Part shown: piece by piece, positions 1-8,369 of the stretch
Layout: each line of letters opens with the position of its first letter
Numbering within the stretch: position 1 is the stretch's first letter
NCBI RefSeq assembly: GCF_041022165.1
Contig: NZ_CP163302.1
Coordinates: forward strand, 1,922,001-1,986,000
DNA from: Sinomonas sp. P10A9
GTDB lineage: Bacteria > Actinomycetota > Actinomycetes > Actinomycetales > Micrococcaceae
Reading direction: 5' to 3'
DNA length: 64,000 bases
Made by a program: the position numbers and the translations under genes
Notes under the pieces: generated by a model
The model's input: only the letters and a program-made list of their open reading frames with translations
Databases searched by the model: none
What the model was told of the DNA's origin: nothing

Positions 1-1067
1 TCACGGCGTCCCTCGAACGCACAGCCTCCGACGAGCTCCTCGGGACCCGGCTGGGCCGAGACGCGCCCCGTGCTGAGCTAGGCGACGTGCTCCGAGCCGC
101 GCTCTGGTTCGGCGTCCACCTCGCCACAGGGTTCCTCGCGGCGGTCTTCCTCGTGGTTCTCCTCCCCGCGACCGCTGCGGTCGCCGTCGACGCGCTGGGC
201 GGCGGACCCGGCCTGATCCCAGGCCTGCTCGAGGGCGTCGGTCCGGGCACGACGGCGGTGCTGCTGTCCGCGGGTACGCTCGCCTCGGCGGCGCTCCTGA
301 CCGTGGTCGTATCGCAGCTGTCCCGATGGGCGGCGTTCCTGCTCGGGCCCTCCGCGGGACAGCGGGTGGCTCTCGCCGAACGCGAGGCCCGCGCCGCGGC
401 GGCAAGGAACCGCCTCGCCCGCGAACTCCATGACTCGATCGGCCACGCGCTCACCGTGACGACGCTCCAAGCGGCCGCGGCACGGGCCCAGCTCGGCACT
501 GATCCCGACGCGGCCTACGCGGCGCTCACAGCAGTCGAGGAGACCGGGCGCCGGGCCCAGGGGGAGCTCGACGCCGCGCTCGCGGTGCTCCGCGACCCGG
601 GAGGCCCCCAGGCCTCGGGCGCGCTGGCTGAACCGCCCGGGCTCGCGCAGCTCGACGAGCTGGTTGCCACGTTCAGTGCCGCGGGCCTCACCGTCCACCT
701 GACCGCCGATCGCGCGTGCCGGACTGGCGCGCTGCCGGCGGGGGCGTCCCGCGAGGCGTACCGGATGGTCCAGGAGGCCCTGACGAACGCGCTGCGGCAC
801 GGCGCCGAGCCAGTGGCCCACGTGTGGCTCGCGCTCGACGGCGCGTGGCTGCGGGTCCGTGTCACGAACCCCTCTGACCCGGGCACGCCCGTGCGCGCGA
901 GGCCCGGCACGCCGTCCACGGGCCGGGGACTGCTCGGCCTGCGCGAGCGGGTGCTCCTTCGGGGAGGCAGCCTCGAGGCGGGCCGGAGCGACGGGACGTG
1001 GACGGTGGTCGGTGCCCTGCCGCTGGGCGACAGAGGAGACCGGATGGAGGGCGGAGACCCATGGTGA
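1..1067 (+). CDS. Two-component sensor histidine kinase, NarL/DesK-type (5' end outside window)
   Basis: The reading frame is open from base 3 without a stop, so the gene starts before the window; the first in-window start, GTG at 87, is probably internal. The visible part carries hydrophobic membrane segments, a HisKA_3 dimerisation helix with the phospho-acceptor His at 429-431 (motif RELHDSIGH), and a HATPase_c domain with an N box (EALTNALRHG) and a glycine box (GRGLLGLRER). This is the class that signals to LuxR-type regulators. The stop overlaps the ATG at 1061 of the adjacent response regulator, so the pair would be co-transcribed and coupled. The signal sensed cannot be told from the sequence. 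Confidence 0.85.
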   Translation, partial: TASLERTASDELLGTRLGRDAPRAELGDVLRAALWFGVHLATGFLAAVFLVVLLPATAAVAVDALGGGPGLIPGLLEGVGPGTTAVLLSAGTLASAALLTVVVSQLSRWAAFLLGPSAGQRVALAEREARAAAARNRLARELHDSIGHALTVTTLQAAAARAQLGTDPDAAYAALTAVEETGRRAQGELDAALAVLRDPGGPQASGALAEPPGLAQLDELVATFSAAGLTVHLTADRACRTGALPAGASREAYRMVQEALTNALRHGAEPVAHVWLALDGAWLRVRVTNPSDPGTPVRARPGTPSTGRGLLGLRERVLLRGGSLEAGRSDGTWTVVGALPLGDRGDRMEGGDPW

Positions 1068-1730
1068 CGGTGGTGCTCGCGGACGACGACGCGCTCGGGC
1101 CTGCGGGCCCTGCTCGCCGCGGCCGGGGGAATCGACGTTGTGGGCGAGGCCGCGGACGGCGCGGAGGCGGTGAGCGTCGCGCGCGAGGTCCGGCCCGACG
1201 TCGTGCTCATGGATGTGCGGATGCCGGGAATCGACGGCATCGAGGCAACCCGGATCCTTGTCTCTCGGCCGTCGCCGCCCAAGATTCTCGTGCTCACGAC
1301 GTTCGGCAGCGACGACTACGTTTTCGCGGCGCTCCGGGCTGGTGCGTCGGGATTCCTGCTCAAACGCGCCCGGCCCGAGGAACTCGCCACCGCCATCGAG
1401 GCAGTTGCCGCGGGCGAGAGTCTCGTCTTCCCTGAGGCCATCCGTGCCCTTGCCGCGCACGCGGCGCAGGGCTCCGAGCAGGAGGTGCCGCAACGCGGCG
1501 AGGGCTGGGCCCGGCTCACGCCGCGCGAGGAGGCCGTGCTGCGTGCAGTGGCCCGAGGGATGAGCAACGCCGAGATCGCCGCGACGATGTTCCTGGCGCC
1601 GGAGACGGTCAAGACGCACGTCGGGTCCGTGCTCGCCAAACTCGGGGTCCGGGACAGGACGCAGGCGGTCATCGCCGCCTATGAGGCCGGGTTCATTGAT
1701 CCCCGGACGCCCCGCGCTCCTTCGGCTTGA
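1061..1730 (+). pseudogene. LuxR/NarL-family response regulator, frameshifted in the receiver domain
   Basis: ATG at 1061 overlaps the kinase stop and begins MVTVVLADDDAL, a normal receiver start with its acidic cluster. After CTC at 1094-1096 the frame is lost; from base 1098 another frame continues with GLRALLAAAGGIDVVGEA, the expected helix 1 and strand 2. A regulator of this family usually reads AL-VRA-GLRALL here, so about eight bases appear to be missing. Downstream everything is intact: phospho-acceptor Asp at 1212-1214 (VVLMDVRMPG), the switch Lys region, and a C-terminal LuxR helix-turn-helix (LTPREEAVL through GVRDRTQAV). Starting at GTG 1140 would remove the acidic pocket and helix 1, so that product is unlikely to be phosphorylated. 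This is either a real inactivation or a sequence error. The end overlaps the convergent RNase D gene by 38 bases. Confidence 0.75.
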
Positions 1731-3087
1731 GGGGTTCGGGGTGCTCGAACGCGTCGAGCAGCGTGGGGACCACGCGCGCGATCTGCCACTCGCGGGCGCC
1801 CAGGTCCCGCAGGGCGGAGGCAAGGGACTCATCGGTGAGCGGCTCGGGTGGCCGCCAGGCGACCCGGCGCAGGTAGTCCGGAGTCAGCAGGTTCTCCGTG
1901 GGCATCCCGAGGCCCTCGGCGACCGAGGCAATGCGTGGGCGGGCGGTCTTGAGCCGTGCGGCGGCCGCGGGATCGCGATCGTCCCACGCGCGGGGCGGAG
2001 GCGGTCCCGAGCTGGAGACGTGGAGAGGGGGAAGCTCGTCGAGGCGCCGCGCCGCCGAGATCGCCCTCAGCCAGCGCGGTGCCTCGCGCTGCGCAGCCCG
2101 TCCGTGGAACCCCTTCGTGGTGAGCAACTGCGGCACGGTGGTGGGCATCGCGCGGGCTACGGCGACGAGCGCAGAGTCCGGAATGAGCTTGCCGGGGGCG
2201 ATGTCCCGCTTCTGGGCCAGAGCGTCCCGCTCGAGCCAGAGTTCACGGACGGCCGCAAGTTCGCGACGGTCGCGGATCTGGTGCACACCGGACGTGCGGC
2301 GCCAGGGTTCGGGCTTGGGCTCGGGGAGGCCCGCGGCCAGGATCGCGGCGAACTCCTCCTGAGCGATGCCGAGCTTGCCTTGAGACTCGAGGAGGTCCGC
2401 GAGCTCGTCGCGCAGTTCGACGAGGACCTCGACGTCGAGCGCCGCGTAGCGCAGCCAGGGTTCGGGGAGGGGGCGCGTCGACCAGTCGGCCGCCGAATGC
2501 TCCTTCGCGAGGCCGAACCCGAGCATCTGCTCGACGACGGCGGCGAGGCCCACCCGTGGAAGGCCCGCCAGACGCGCGGCGAGCTCAGTGTCGAACAGCG
2601 CATCGGGCCACATCCCGAGCTCGGACAGGCAGGGAAGGTCCTGCGTCGAGGCGTGGATGATCCACTCGACGCCCGAGAGCGCCTCGTTGATGACTGCGAG
2701 GTCCTCGAACGCCTCGGGGTCGATGAGCCAGGTCCCCGCCCCATCGCGCCGGATCTGCACCAGGAAGGCGCGCTGGCCGTAGCGGAAGCCCGAGGCGCGC
2801 TCGGCGTCGACGCCTGCCGGACCTGTGCCCGCTGCCAGCGCGGTGGCAGCGCGCTCGAGCCCCTCAGGTGTGGAGATGACCAGCGGAACGCCATCGCGCG
2901 GTTCGTCGAGCTCGACGACGGCCGGGATGGGCACTTCGAAGCCGTCGACGACGATGCTCTGCGGAGCGTCCTTCGGAACTGCTCTGCTGGGCTCCGAGCC
3001 CGGATCGGCCTCCGGGCCCGTCCGCGGTCCGCCGCCCGCTCCCGTCCCCGTGCTTTCGTGGGTGTCGTCCTGGGGCTCTGCGGTCAT
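1693..3087 (-). CDS. rnd: Ribonuclease D-like 3'-5' exonuclease with HRDC domain
   Basis: A 464-residue protein. A disordered N-terminal tail precedes a DEDD exonuclease domain: motif I GVDAER, motif II around HASTQDLPCL, and motif III YAALDVEVL. An HRDC nucleic-acid-binding domain follows at roughly residues 230-310, then a second helical region near the C terminus. RNase D trims structured RNA 3' ends such as tRNA precursors. It lies 38 bases downstream of the DUF3000 gene on the same strand, an actinobacterial pairing. A -10-like TAGACT (3097-3102) sits nine bases before the ATG, so it may also have its own near-leaderless promoter. Confidence 0.88.
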   Translation of the reverse strand: MTAEPQDDTHESTGTGAGGGPRTGPEADPGSEPSRAVPKDAPQSIVVDGFEVPIPAVVELDEPRDGVPLVISTPEGLERAATALAAGTGPAGVDAERASGFRYGQRAFLVQIRRDGAGTWLIDPEAFEDLAVINEALSGVEWIIHASTQDLPCLSELGMWPDALFDTELAARLAGLPRVGLAAVVEQMLGFGLAKEHSAADWSTRPLPEPWLRYAALDVEVLVELRDELADLLESQGKLGIAQEEFAAILAAGLPEPKPEPWRRTSGVHQIRDRRELAAVRELWLERDALAQKRDIAPGKLIPDSALVAVARAMPTTVPQLLTTKGFHGRAAQREAPRWLRAISAARRLDELPPLHVSSSGPPPPRAWDDRDPAAAARLKTARPRIASVAEGLGMPTENLLTPDYLRRVAWRPPEPLTDESLASALRDLGAREWQIARVVPTLLDAFEHPEPLKPKERGASGDQ

Positions 3088-3125
3088 GATTCCGCCAGTC
3101 TAGCGCCGTCGTCGGATTTCACCGG

Positions 3126-3719
3126 TCAACGGGACTCGGCCCGGCGGCCCCGGCGGGGGAGCGCGGAGACGCCGGCGGGGAGTGGTGGCACCCCGGCGAA
3201 CGTCGCCACCATGTCACACCAGGCTTCGAGATGGTCGGTGAGATCAGGGCCGGCCGGAGTCCAGGAGGCCCGCAGCTCGATGTCGATCGTGTCGCTGCGG
3301 TCTGCGAGGGTCCCATAGGTCTCGGACAGCACACGGGTGGCCGTTCCGCCCGCTGCGGTGTACTGGGCGTGGTGCTTCTCGAGGGACTCGACGAGCCAGG
3401 TCCATGCCACCGAGCCCAGGAGCGCATCGTTGCCCATCTCCGGCTCGAGCTGCGCCCGGATGTAGGTCACGACACGGAACGTGCCCGCCCACACCTCGGG
3501 CGGCTCGGGATCGTGCAGGACGATGAAGCGTCCCGTGGCGAGCTCTTCGTCTCCCTCGATGACGTCGGCCTCGAGCGCCACGGCGTACTTGGCGAGCCGT
3601 GCGGGTGCCGGGATCTCTTCGAGGCGGAGGCCCCCCGGGCGAGCCGCGCTCGTGGCACTCCGCAAGGAACGGAGGGCGGCCAAGAAGTCCGCAGGCAGAT
3701 GTGCTGATGCGGTCACCAT
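3126..3719 (-). CDS. DUF3000 domain-containing protein
   Basis: About 197 residues, matching the actinobacterial DUF3000 family in length and in its neighbour RNase D. No catalytic motif, signal peptide or membrane segment is visible, and its function is unknown. Three consecutive start codons (GTG 3722, ATG 3719, GTG 3716) lie directly after a -10-like TACCCT at 3723-3728. If the transcript is leaderless the start six bases further on (3716) fits best; I give the ATG. The residue pattern is typical of a soluble cytoplasmic protein. Confidence 0.8.
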   Translation of the reverse strand: MVTASAHLPADFLAALRSLRSATSAARPGGLRLEEIPAPARLAKYAVALEADVIEGDEELATGRFIVLHDPEPPEVWAGTFRVVTYIRAQLEPEMGNDALLGSVAWTWLVESLEKHHAQYTAAGGTATRVLSETYGTLADRSDTIDIELRASWTPAGPDLTDHLEAWCDMVATFAGVPPLPAGVSALPRRGRRAESR

Positions 3720-3801
3720 CACAGGGTACGCCGGGCCCTCGAGTCTGGGGGGAGCGGCACGCCGGAGCTGGGTGCCGGGCCCGCTCGGGAGGCCGAGCCG
3801 C

Positions 3802-4920
3802 CTAGCGGGCCACTTCCTCCTTGAGCGCGGCAGCGAACGAGTCCACGTCGTCCTCCGTCGTGTCGAAGGAGCACATCCAGCGGACCTCGCGCCGTGCAGG
3901 GTTCCAGTCGTAGAAGCGGAACCGTGCGCGCAGACGATCCGCGACCCCCTCGGGCAGGATCGCGAAGACCCCGTTGGACTCGGTCGCCTGGGTGAGCTCT
4001 ACGCCGTCAACTCCTTCGACCGCTGCGCGCAGCCGCGCCGCCATCGCGTTGGCGTGGGCGGCCGAGCGCAGCCACAGGTCGTCTTCCAGCAAGGCCAGGA
4101 ACTGCGCCGAGACGAACCGCATCTTGGAGGCGAGCTGCATGTCCATCTTGCGCAGGTACGTCAGGCCCCGCGATGCCTCGGGGCTGAGGGCTAGGACGCA
4201 CTCGCCGAAGAGCATGCCGTTCTTCGTCCCGCCGAACGAGAGCACGTCGATGCCGGCGTCCGTGGTGAACTCCCGGACCGGGATCGCCAGGCCGGCGGCG
4301 GCGTTCGCGAGGCGTGCGCCGTCCATATGGACCTTCATGCCGAGGGCGTGCGCGTGGTCGGTGATCGCCTTGACCTCGGCCACCGAGTACCGCGTGCCCA
4401 GTTCAGTGGTCTGCGTGATGGAGACCGCGAGAGGCTGTGCGCGGTGTTCGTCGCCCCAGCCCCAGGCCTCGCGGTCGATGAGCTCAGGGGTGAGCTTGCC
4501 GTCCTCTGCGGGCACGGACAGCAGCTTGAGCCCGCCCACGCGCTCCGGGGCGCCGTTCTCGTCGACGTTGATGTGCGCCGTCGTCGCGCACACGACCGCG
4601 CCCCAGCGCGGCACGAGCGACTGGAGCGACACGACGTTGGCCCCCGTCCCGTTGAACACAGGGTAGGCCTGGACGTCGGCGCCGAAGAGCACGGTCATCT
4701 CGCTCTGGAGCCGCGCCGTGTACTCGTCCTCGCCGTAGGCGACCTGATGCCCGCCGTTCGCCGCCGCGAGAGCCGCGAGCACCTCGGGGTGGGCGCCCGA
4801 GTAGTTGTCGGACGCGAAGCCGCGGACCGAGGCGTCATGCAGGGGCCACCCGGCCGGGGCCGAGGGGGACAGGGCGGGTGCGGACACGTCAGAAGCAGGG
4901 GGGAGGGAAGTCACAGTCAC
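3802..4920 (-). CDS. ltaE: Low-specificity L-threonine aldolase (PLP-dependent)
   Basis: Fold-type I PLP enzyme of the threonine aldolase/beta-eliminating lyase family (372 residues from the first GTG), expected to cleave L-threonine or L-allo-threonine to glycine and acetaldehyde. The motif HMDGARLANA lies at about 198-207 and the PLP-binding Lys at about 233 in SFGGTKNGM. Two starts compete: GTG 4920 and GTG 4914. TAGGCT at 4921-4926 looks like a -10 element six bases before GTG 4914, which favours a leaderless start there with two fewer residues. The gene is monocistronic, 38 bases upstream of the SDR gene's stop. Confidence 0.88.
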   Translation of the reverse strand: MTVTSLPPASDVSAPALSPSAPAGWPLHDASVRGFASDNYSGAHPEVLAALAAANGGHQVAYGEDEYTARLQSEMTVLFGADVQAYPVFNGTGANVVSLQSLVPRWGAVVCATTAHINVDENGAPERVGGLKLLSVPAEDGKLTPELIDREAWGWGDEHRAQPLAVSITQTTELGTRYSVAEVKAITDHAHALGMKVHMDGARLANAAAGLAIPVREFTTDAGIDVLSFGGTKNGMLFGECVLALSPEASRGLTYLRKMDMQLASKMRFVSAQFLALLEDDLWLRSAAHANAMAARLRAAVEGVDGVELTQATESNGVFAILPEGVADRLRARFRFYDWNPARREVRWMCSFDTTEDDVDSFAAALKEEVAR

Positions 4921-4958
4921 AGCCTAAGGTCGAAGCGGGGGTCAGGCGGTCAGATCGA

Positions 4959-5720
4959 TCAGACGGTCAGATCGATGCGGGAGCCGTTGACGTCGGCGGC
5001 ATCGTCGGAGAAGAGGGCCACAGCGCGCGCAGCCAGGACGTCGACGTGCGTGTAGCCGGGAAACCGGCGGTTCGGCTCGGCGGCGCGCATCGCCTCGTCG
5101 AGGAGCGCCTTGACCGCGAGTACGACGGCGGCGCTCGTCTGAGGTTTCGGATCCTCCGTGCGCGCGGACTCCAGGAGCGAGAGGCCCTGGGCCATCGACC
5201 TCGTCCAGGCCTCGGCGGCGGCCTTGGCGGCCTGGTAGTTCGCGTTGGCGGCACTGGGCCGGGCCAGCGTCGTGGACGACACCATGGCGAAGCGCCCGCG
5301 CGGCGACGCGGCGACGTCCTCGAAGAAGGCCCGGGAGGTGTTCCGCAGCGTCGTGATGCCGCCGCGGGCGAGGAAGTCCCAGTCGGCGTCGCTCTGGTCA
5401 GCGAAGGACCCGCCGCCACGCCATCCGCCCACGAGGTGGATTACGCCGTCAACGCCGCCGAAGGCGTCACGCACGTCCGCGGCGAGCGATTGGACAGCCC
5501 CGAAGTCGGCGAGGTCGCAGGTTCGCTGGGCCGCGCCGTCGCGCGGGCCCGGCTCCCCGAACGCTGCGGCGAGCCGGGCGGCGTCGCTGCCCACGGCGAT
5601 CGGCGTAGCGCCGGCAGCGCGCAGGGCGCGGACCGCCGCGCGCCCGGAAGCCGAGGTGGCTCCAGCGACGACGACGACCGCGCCCTGCGCGCCCGGGCCC
5701 GGAGTCGGCTCCGGCTTCAC
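4959..5720 (-). CDS. SDR-family NAD(P)-dependent oxidoreductase
   Basis: A 253-residue short-chain dehydrogenase/reductase starting at GTG 5720, which overlaps the stop of the DUF6421 gene by four bases (GTGA). A longer frame reaches back to 5906 but lies inside that gene and reads as low-quality Arg/Pro-rich sequence. The Rossmann nucleotide loop is GATSASG near the N terminus. The catalytic Ser is in MVSSTTLA and the Tyr/Lys pair in NYQAAKAA. The substrate is unknown. Tight coupling to DUF6421 suggests the two act together, possibly on the same substrate. Confidence 0.85.
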   Translation of the reverse strand: MKPEPTPGPGAQGAVVVVAGATSASGRAAVRALRAAGATPIAVGSDAARLAAAFGEPGPRDGAAQRTCDLADFGAVQSLAADVRDAFGGVDGVIHLVGGWRGGGSFADQSDADWDFLARGGITTLRNTSRAFFEDVAASPRGRFAMVSSTTLARPSAANANYQAAKAAAEAWTRSMAQGLSLLESARTEDPKPQTSAAVVLAVKALLDEAMRAAEPNRRFPGYTHVDVLAARAVALFSDDAADVNGSRIDLTV

Positions 5721-7120
5721 GCGGCGTCCGGGTGGCCGGGCAGCGCGGTGTCGCCGGTGATGCCGGCGGTGGACTCGATCACGGAGCGCATCTTCTTCTC
5801 CAGGGCCTCGTAGAACATCGACAGCGGGAACTCGTCGTCGAGGACCTGGTCCGTGATCTCGCGCGGCGTCCCCGTCAGGGGCAGGGCGTCGGGGCCCTTG
5901 GCCCACCTCGATGCCGGATGGGGGGTCACGGTGTTCGAGACGAGCTCGTACGCTGCGAGCCAGTGTGCCACCTTCGGGCGGTCAATGGAACGCCAGTACA
6001 GCTCGTCGATCGAATCGCCGAGGGCGCTCACCACCTCGGGCACCCGGTCCCAGTCGATCGCGAGCTTCGTGTCGGTCCAGTGGAGCACGTGGTGCTGGTG
6101 CATCCATGCGAAGAGCAGCTGCCCACCGAGCCCGTCGTAGTTGCGGACCCGGCCTCCCGTGATGGCGAAGCGGAAGATCCTGTCGAAGATCACGGCGTAC
6201 TGGACGAGCTTCGCGTGCCGGCGTGCCTCGGCAGCCGCCTTCTCGTCCCGCTCGATCCTGACTGATTCGCGGAACGCCGTGAGGTCACAGCGGAGCTCCT
6301 CGAGCGAGTAGAGGAAGAACGGCATGCGCTGCTTGATCATGAAGGGGTCGAACGGCAGGTCGCCGCGCATGTGGGTGCGGTCGTGGATGAGGTCCCACAT
6401 CACGAACGTCTCCTGGGCCAGCTTCTGGTCCGTGACGAGCTCGGCGGCATCGGCAGGCAGCTCGAGATTCGTGACCTTCGCGGCGGCGTCGAGCACGCGG
6501 CGGAAGCGCGCGGCCTCACGGTCGGCGAAGATGGCGCCCCACGTGAACGTCGGGATCGAACGCATCGCGACGGTCTCGGGGAACAGGACGGCGGAATTCG
6601 TCGCATATCCGGGCGTGAAGTCGAGGAAGCGGATCGGAACGAAGAGCTTGTTGCTGTAGGCGCCGGACTCGAGCTCGGCGACGAACTCGGGCCACACGAC
6701 CTCCACGAGGACGGCCTCGACGTAACGGTTGCGGCTTCCGTTCTGGGTGTACATCGGGAAGACCACGAGGTGCTGCCGGCCGTCGGCGCGATCAAGCTGG
6801 GGCTGGAACGCGACGAGTGCCTCGAGGAAGTCGGGCACACCGAATCCGGTGGCTGCCCACGAGCGGAAGTCCTCCTGGAGCAGCCGGAGGTACTCGGCGT
6901 CGTGCGGGAAGCGGGGAGCGAGGGCTGCGACGGCGGCGACGATCGTGTCGACCAGGACCCTGGCATGCTCGGCGTCCGATGACTCGGGCACGGAGCCATC
7001 CTGGGACTGGAGGCCCTGGAGGCAGATCGCAGCATCCTTGAGGGCGAGCCAGGCGGGGTCGGCCTGGACGGGGAGCAGGGGATTCGATGCGACGGGGGTC
7101 GCGACAGCGTTGGCGGTCAT
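5717..7120 (-). CDS. DUF6421 family protein
   Basis: A 467-residue protein found in actinobacteria under the name DUF6421; I recognise the family but no assigned activity. It is soluble and rich in Trp, His and Asp (for example WMHQHHVLHWTD and MWDLIHDRTHMRGD). Those His/Asp clusters could bind metal, but that is inference. It is the first gene of a two-gene unit with the SDR protein. The ATG at 7120 is preceded by the weak ribosome site GCGAGAG. Upstream lie repeated CTTGAG-like boxes described separately. Confidence 0.75.
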   Translation of the reverse strand: MTANAVATPVASNPLLPVQADPAWLALKDAAICLQGLQSQDGSVPESSDAEHARVLVDTIVAAVAALAPRFPHDAEYLRLLQEDFRSWAATGFGVPDFLEALVAFQPQLDRADGRQHLVVFPMYTQNGSRNRYVEAVLVEVVWPEFVAELESGAYSNKLFVPIRFLDFTPGYATNSAVLFPETVAMRSIPTFTWGAIFADREAARFRRVLDAAAKVTNLELPADAAELVTDQKLAQETFVMWDLIHDRTHMRGDLPFDPFMIKQRMPFFLYSLEELRCDLTAFRESVRIERDEKAAAEARRHAKLVQYAVIFDRIFRFAITGGRVRNYDGLGGQLLFAWMHQHHVLHWTDTKLAIDWDRVPEVVSALGDSIDELYWRSIDRPKVAHWLAAYELVSNTVTPHPASRWAKGPDALPLTGTPREITDQVLDDEFPLSMFYEALEKKMRSVIESTAGITGDTALPGHPDAA

Positions 7121-7171
7121 GTCACTCTCGCTTTCTATCAGCTGCCCCGAGCGTAGCGAGATACCTAGTTG

Positions 7172-7220
7172 CCTGAGTCTGAAATAGCTTGAGCATCAGA
7201 AAGAATTATGCTTGAGGGGA
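7172..7220 (-). promoter_or_regulatory. Repeated CYTGAG boxes upstream of the DUF6421 gene
   Basis: On the plus strand three similar hexamers occur: CCTGAG at 7172, CTTGAG at 7188 and CTTGAG at 7212. The first two are each followed by a GAAA tract. The segment is AT-richer than its surroundings and is the only space upstream of DUF6421. It could be an operator or activator site, but no exact -35/-10 pair could be fixed. Confidence 0.3.
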
Positions 7221-7233
7221 CGCGCGACGACGG

Positions 7234-7277
7234 AGGCGGGCCTCGCGCTGATCCTCGCCAGCGCGCGACCCGCCTCA
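7234..7277 (-). terminator. Stem-loop downstream of msrB
   Basis: GAGGCGGG (7234-7241) pairs with CCCGCCTC (7270-7277), with further pairing inside between CGCGCTG and CAGCGCG. It lies just after the msrB stop in the direction of transcription. No T-tract follows, so it is a probable rather than proven terminator. Confidence 0.55.
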
Positions 7278-7291
7278 ACGGGGGGTGTGAT

Positions 7292-7744
7292 TCAGCTCTC
7301 GTCCGGAACGAGCACTAGGGAGATCGAATTGATGCAGAATCGCTGGTCCATCGGCGTCCCGTAGCCCTCGCCCTCGAAGACATGGCCGAGATGGGAGTTG
7401 CAGGTCGCGCACCGGACCTCGACCCGGTCCATGCCCAGCGTCCGGTCGTGCAGGTAGATGACGGAATCATCGGCAAGCGGCGCCCAGAATGAGGGCCAGC
7501 CGCAATGCGAATCGAACTTCGTGGTGCTCGTGAAGAGCTCTGCGCCGCACGCGCGGCAACGGTAGGAGCCCTTCGTGTGCGTATCCCAGTACTCTCCCGT
7601 GTAGGCCCGCTCGGTACCGGCCTCGCGGAGCACGCGGTACTCGTCCGGCGTGAGCTGGGCACGCCACTCGGCATCGGTCCGCTGGACCTTTCCCTGGACG
7701 TCCGTGGCGGAGGCGTCAGGCGTGGAGTCTGATGTGGTGTCCAT
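7292..7744 (-). CDS. msrB: Peptide-methionine (R)-S-oxide reductase
   Basis: A 150-residue MsrB that reduces methionine-R-sulfoxide in oxidised proteins. Two CxxC zinc pairs (CRAC and CATC) and the catalytic Cys in RFCINS near the C terminus are present. Start ATG 7744 has the ribosome site GGAG seven bases upstream and lies 14 bases after the stop of the preceding gene, so the two are probably co-transcribed. The N-terminal ~20 residues are a Ser/Asp/Thr-rich tail before the domain. Confidence 0.93.
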   Translation of the reverse strand: MDTTSDSTPDASATDVQGKVQRTDAEWRAQLTPDEYRVLREAGTERAYTGEYWDTHTKGSYRCRACGAELFTSTTKFDSHCGWPSFWAPLADDSVIYLHDRTLGMDRVEVRCATCNSHLGHVFEGEGYGTPMDQRFCINSISLVLVPDES

Positions 7745-7758
7745 GCACACTCCAACGC

Positions 7759-8250
7759 TCAGGAGTCGCCGATGAATCCCGTTCCGGCGTAGAGATGCAG
7801 TACCGGGATGCCGATCTTCCGCTGGGCCTGGTTCGCCCAGTCCGTATGGAACGTGTCCTCGATCGCGTGGGGGAGCGTCACGACTACGGCCTGCTCCGCC
7901 CCCGTCGCTGCGGCTTTGTCGGCCAGCGCCTGAACGGGGTCGCCCTCGATGATGCTGCCTGTCACGCCGGTTCCGAGGCCTTGGAGGGCCGCGATCGAGG
8001 TATCGAGAGCGGTCTGGGCGACCGAACGCGCCACCTCGGGCGCGGGCCCGCCGGCGGAGAGTCCACCGACGGCCTTGGAGAACTCGAGCATCGAGAGGTG
8101 GTCGAGGAAGTCGATGACGAGCCGGCGCTTGCGTCCGGCGGGGACGAGGACCTCGAGCGCGGCGGCACCACTGGCCAGCAGGCCCTCGACGGCCTCCCGC
8201 TCGCTCGGGCCTAGGGCAACTTCGGTCAGGATGAGGATCGGGGCGCTCAT
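7759..8250 (-). CDS. Conserved protein of unknown function, universal-stress-protein-like fold
   Basis: A 163-residue alpha/beta protein (165 from GTG 8256). Alternating hydrophobic strands (PILILTEVAL, EQAVVVTLPHAIED, GIPVLHLYAG) and a C-terminal GTGF resemble UspA-type Rossmann folds, but no ATP-binding signature is clear. ATG 8250 is chosen because TAGTCT (8257-8262) ends six bases upstream, the spacing of a leaderless promoter. It precedes msrB by 14 bases, which suggests a stress or redox context. Confidence 0.6.
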   Translation of the reverse strand: MSAPILILTEVALGPSEREAVEGLLASGAAALEVLVPAGRKRRLVIDFLDHLSMLEFSKAVGGLSAGGPAPEVARSVAQTALDTSIAALQGLGTGVTGSIIEGDPVQALADKAAATGAEQAVVVTLPHAIEDTFHTDWANQAQRKIGIPVLHLYAGTGFIGDS

Positions 8251-8369
8251 GAACACAGACTAGGCCAGCGCGGGTACTGCGGGGGAGAGGCGTGCTCCCG
8301 CACGGGGTGTGGCGTCCTCTCCGGTCCTGCTGGGCGCCGCGACCGCCTGGCGTTTGCCACAATGGGTCC

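Noticed and set aside
78..1832. 584-residue minus-strand frame opposite the two-component genes
   Set aside because: Arg/Glu/Pro-rich shadow of the kinase and regulator; no family features.
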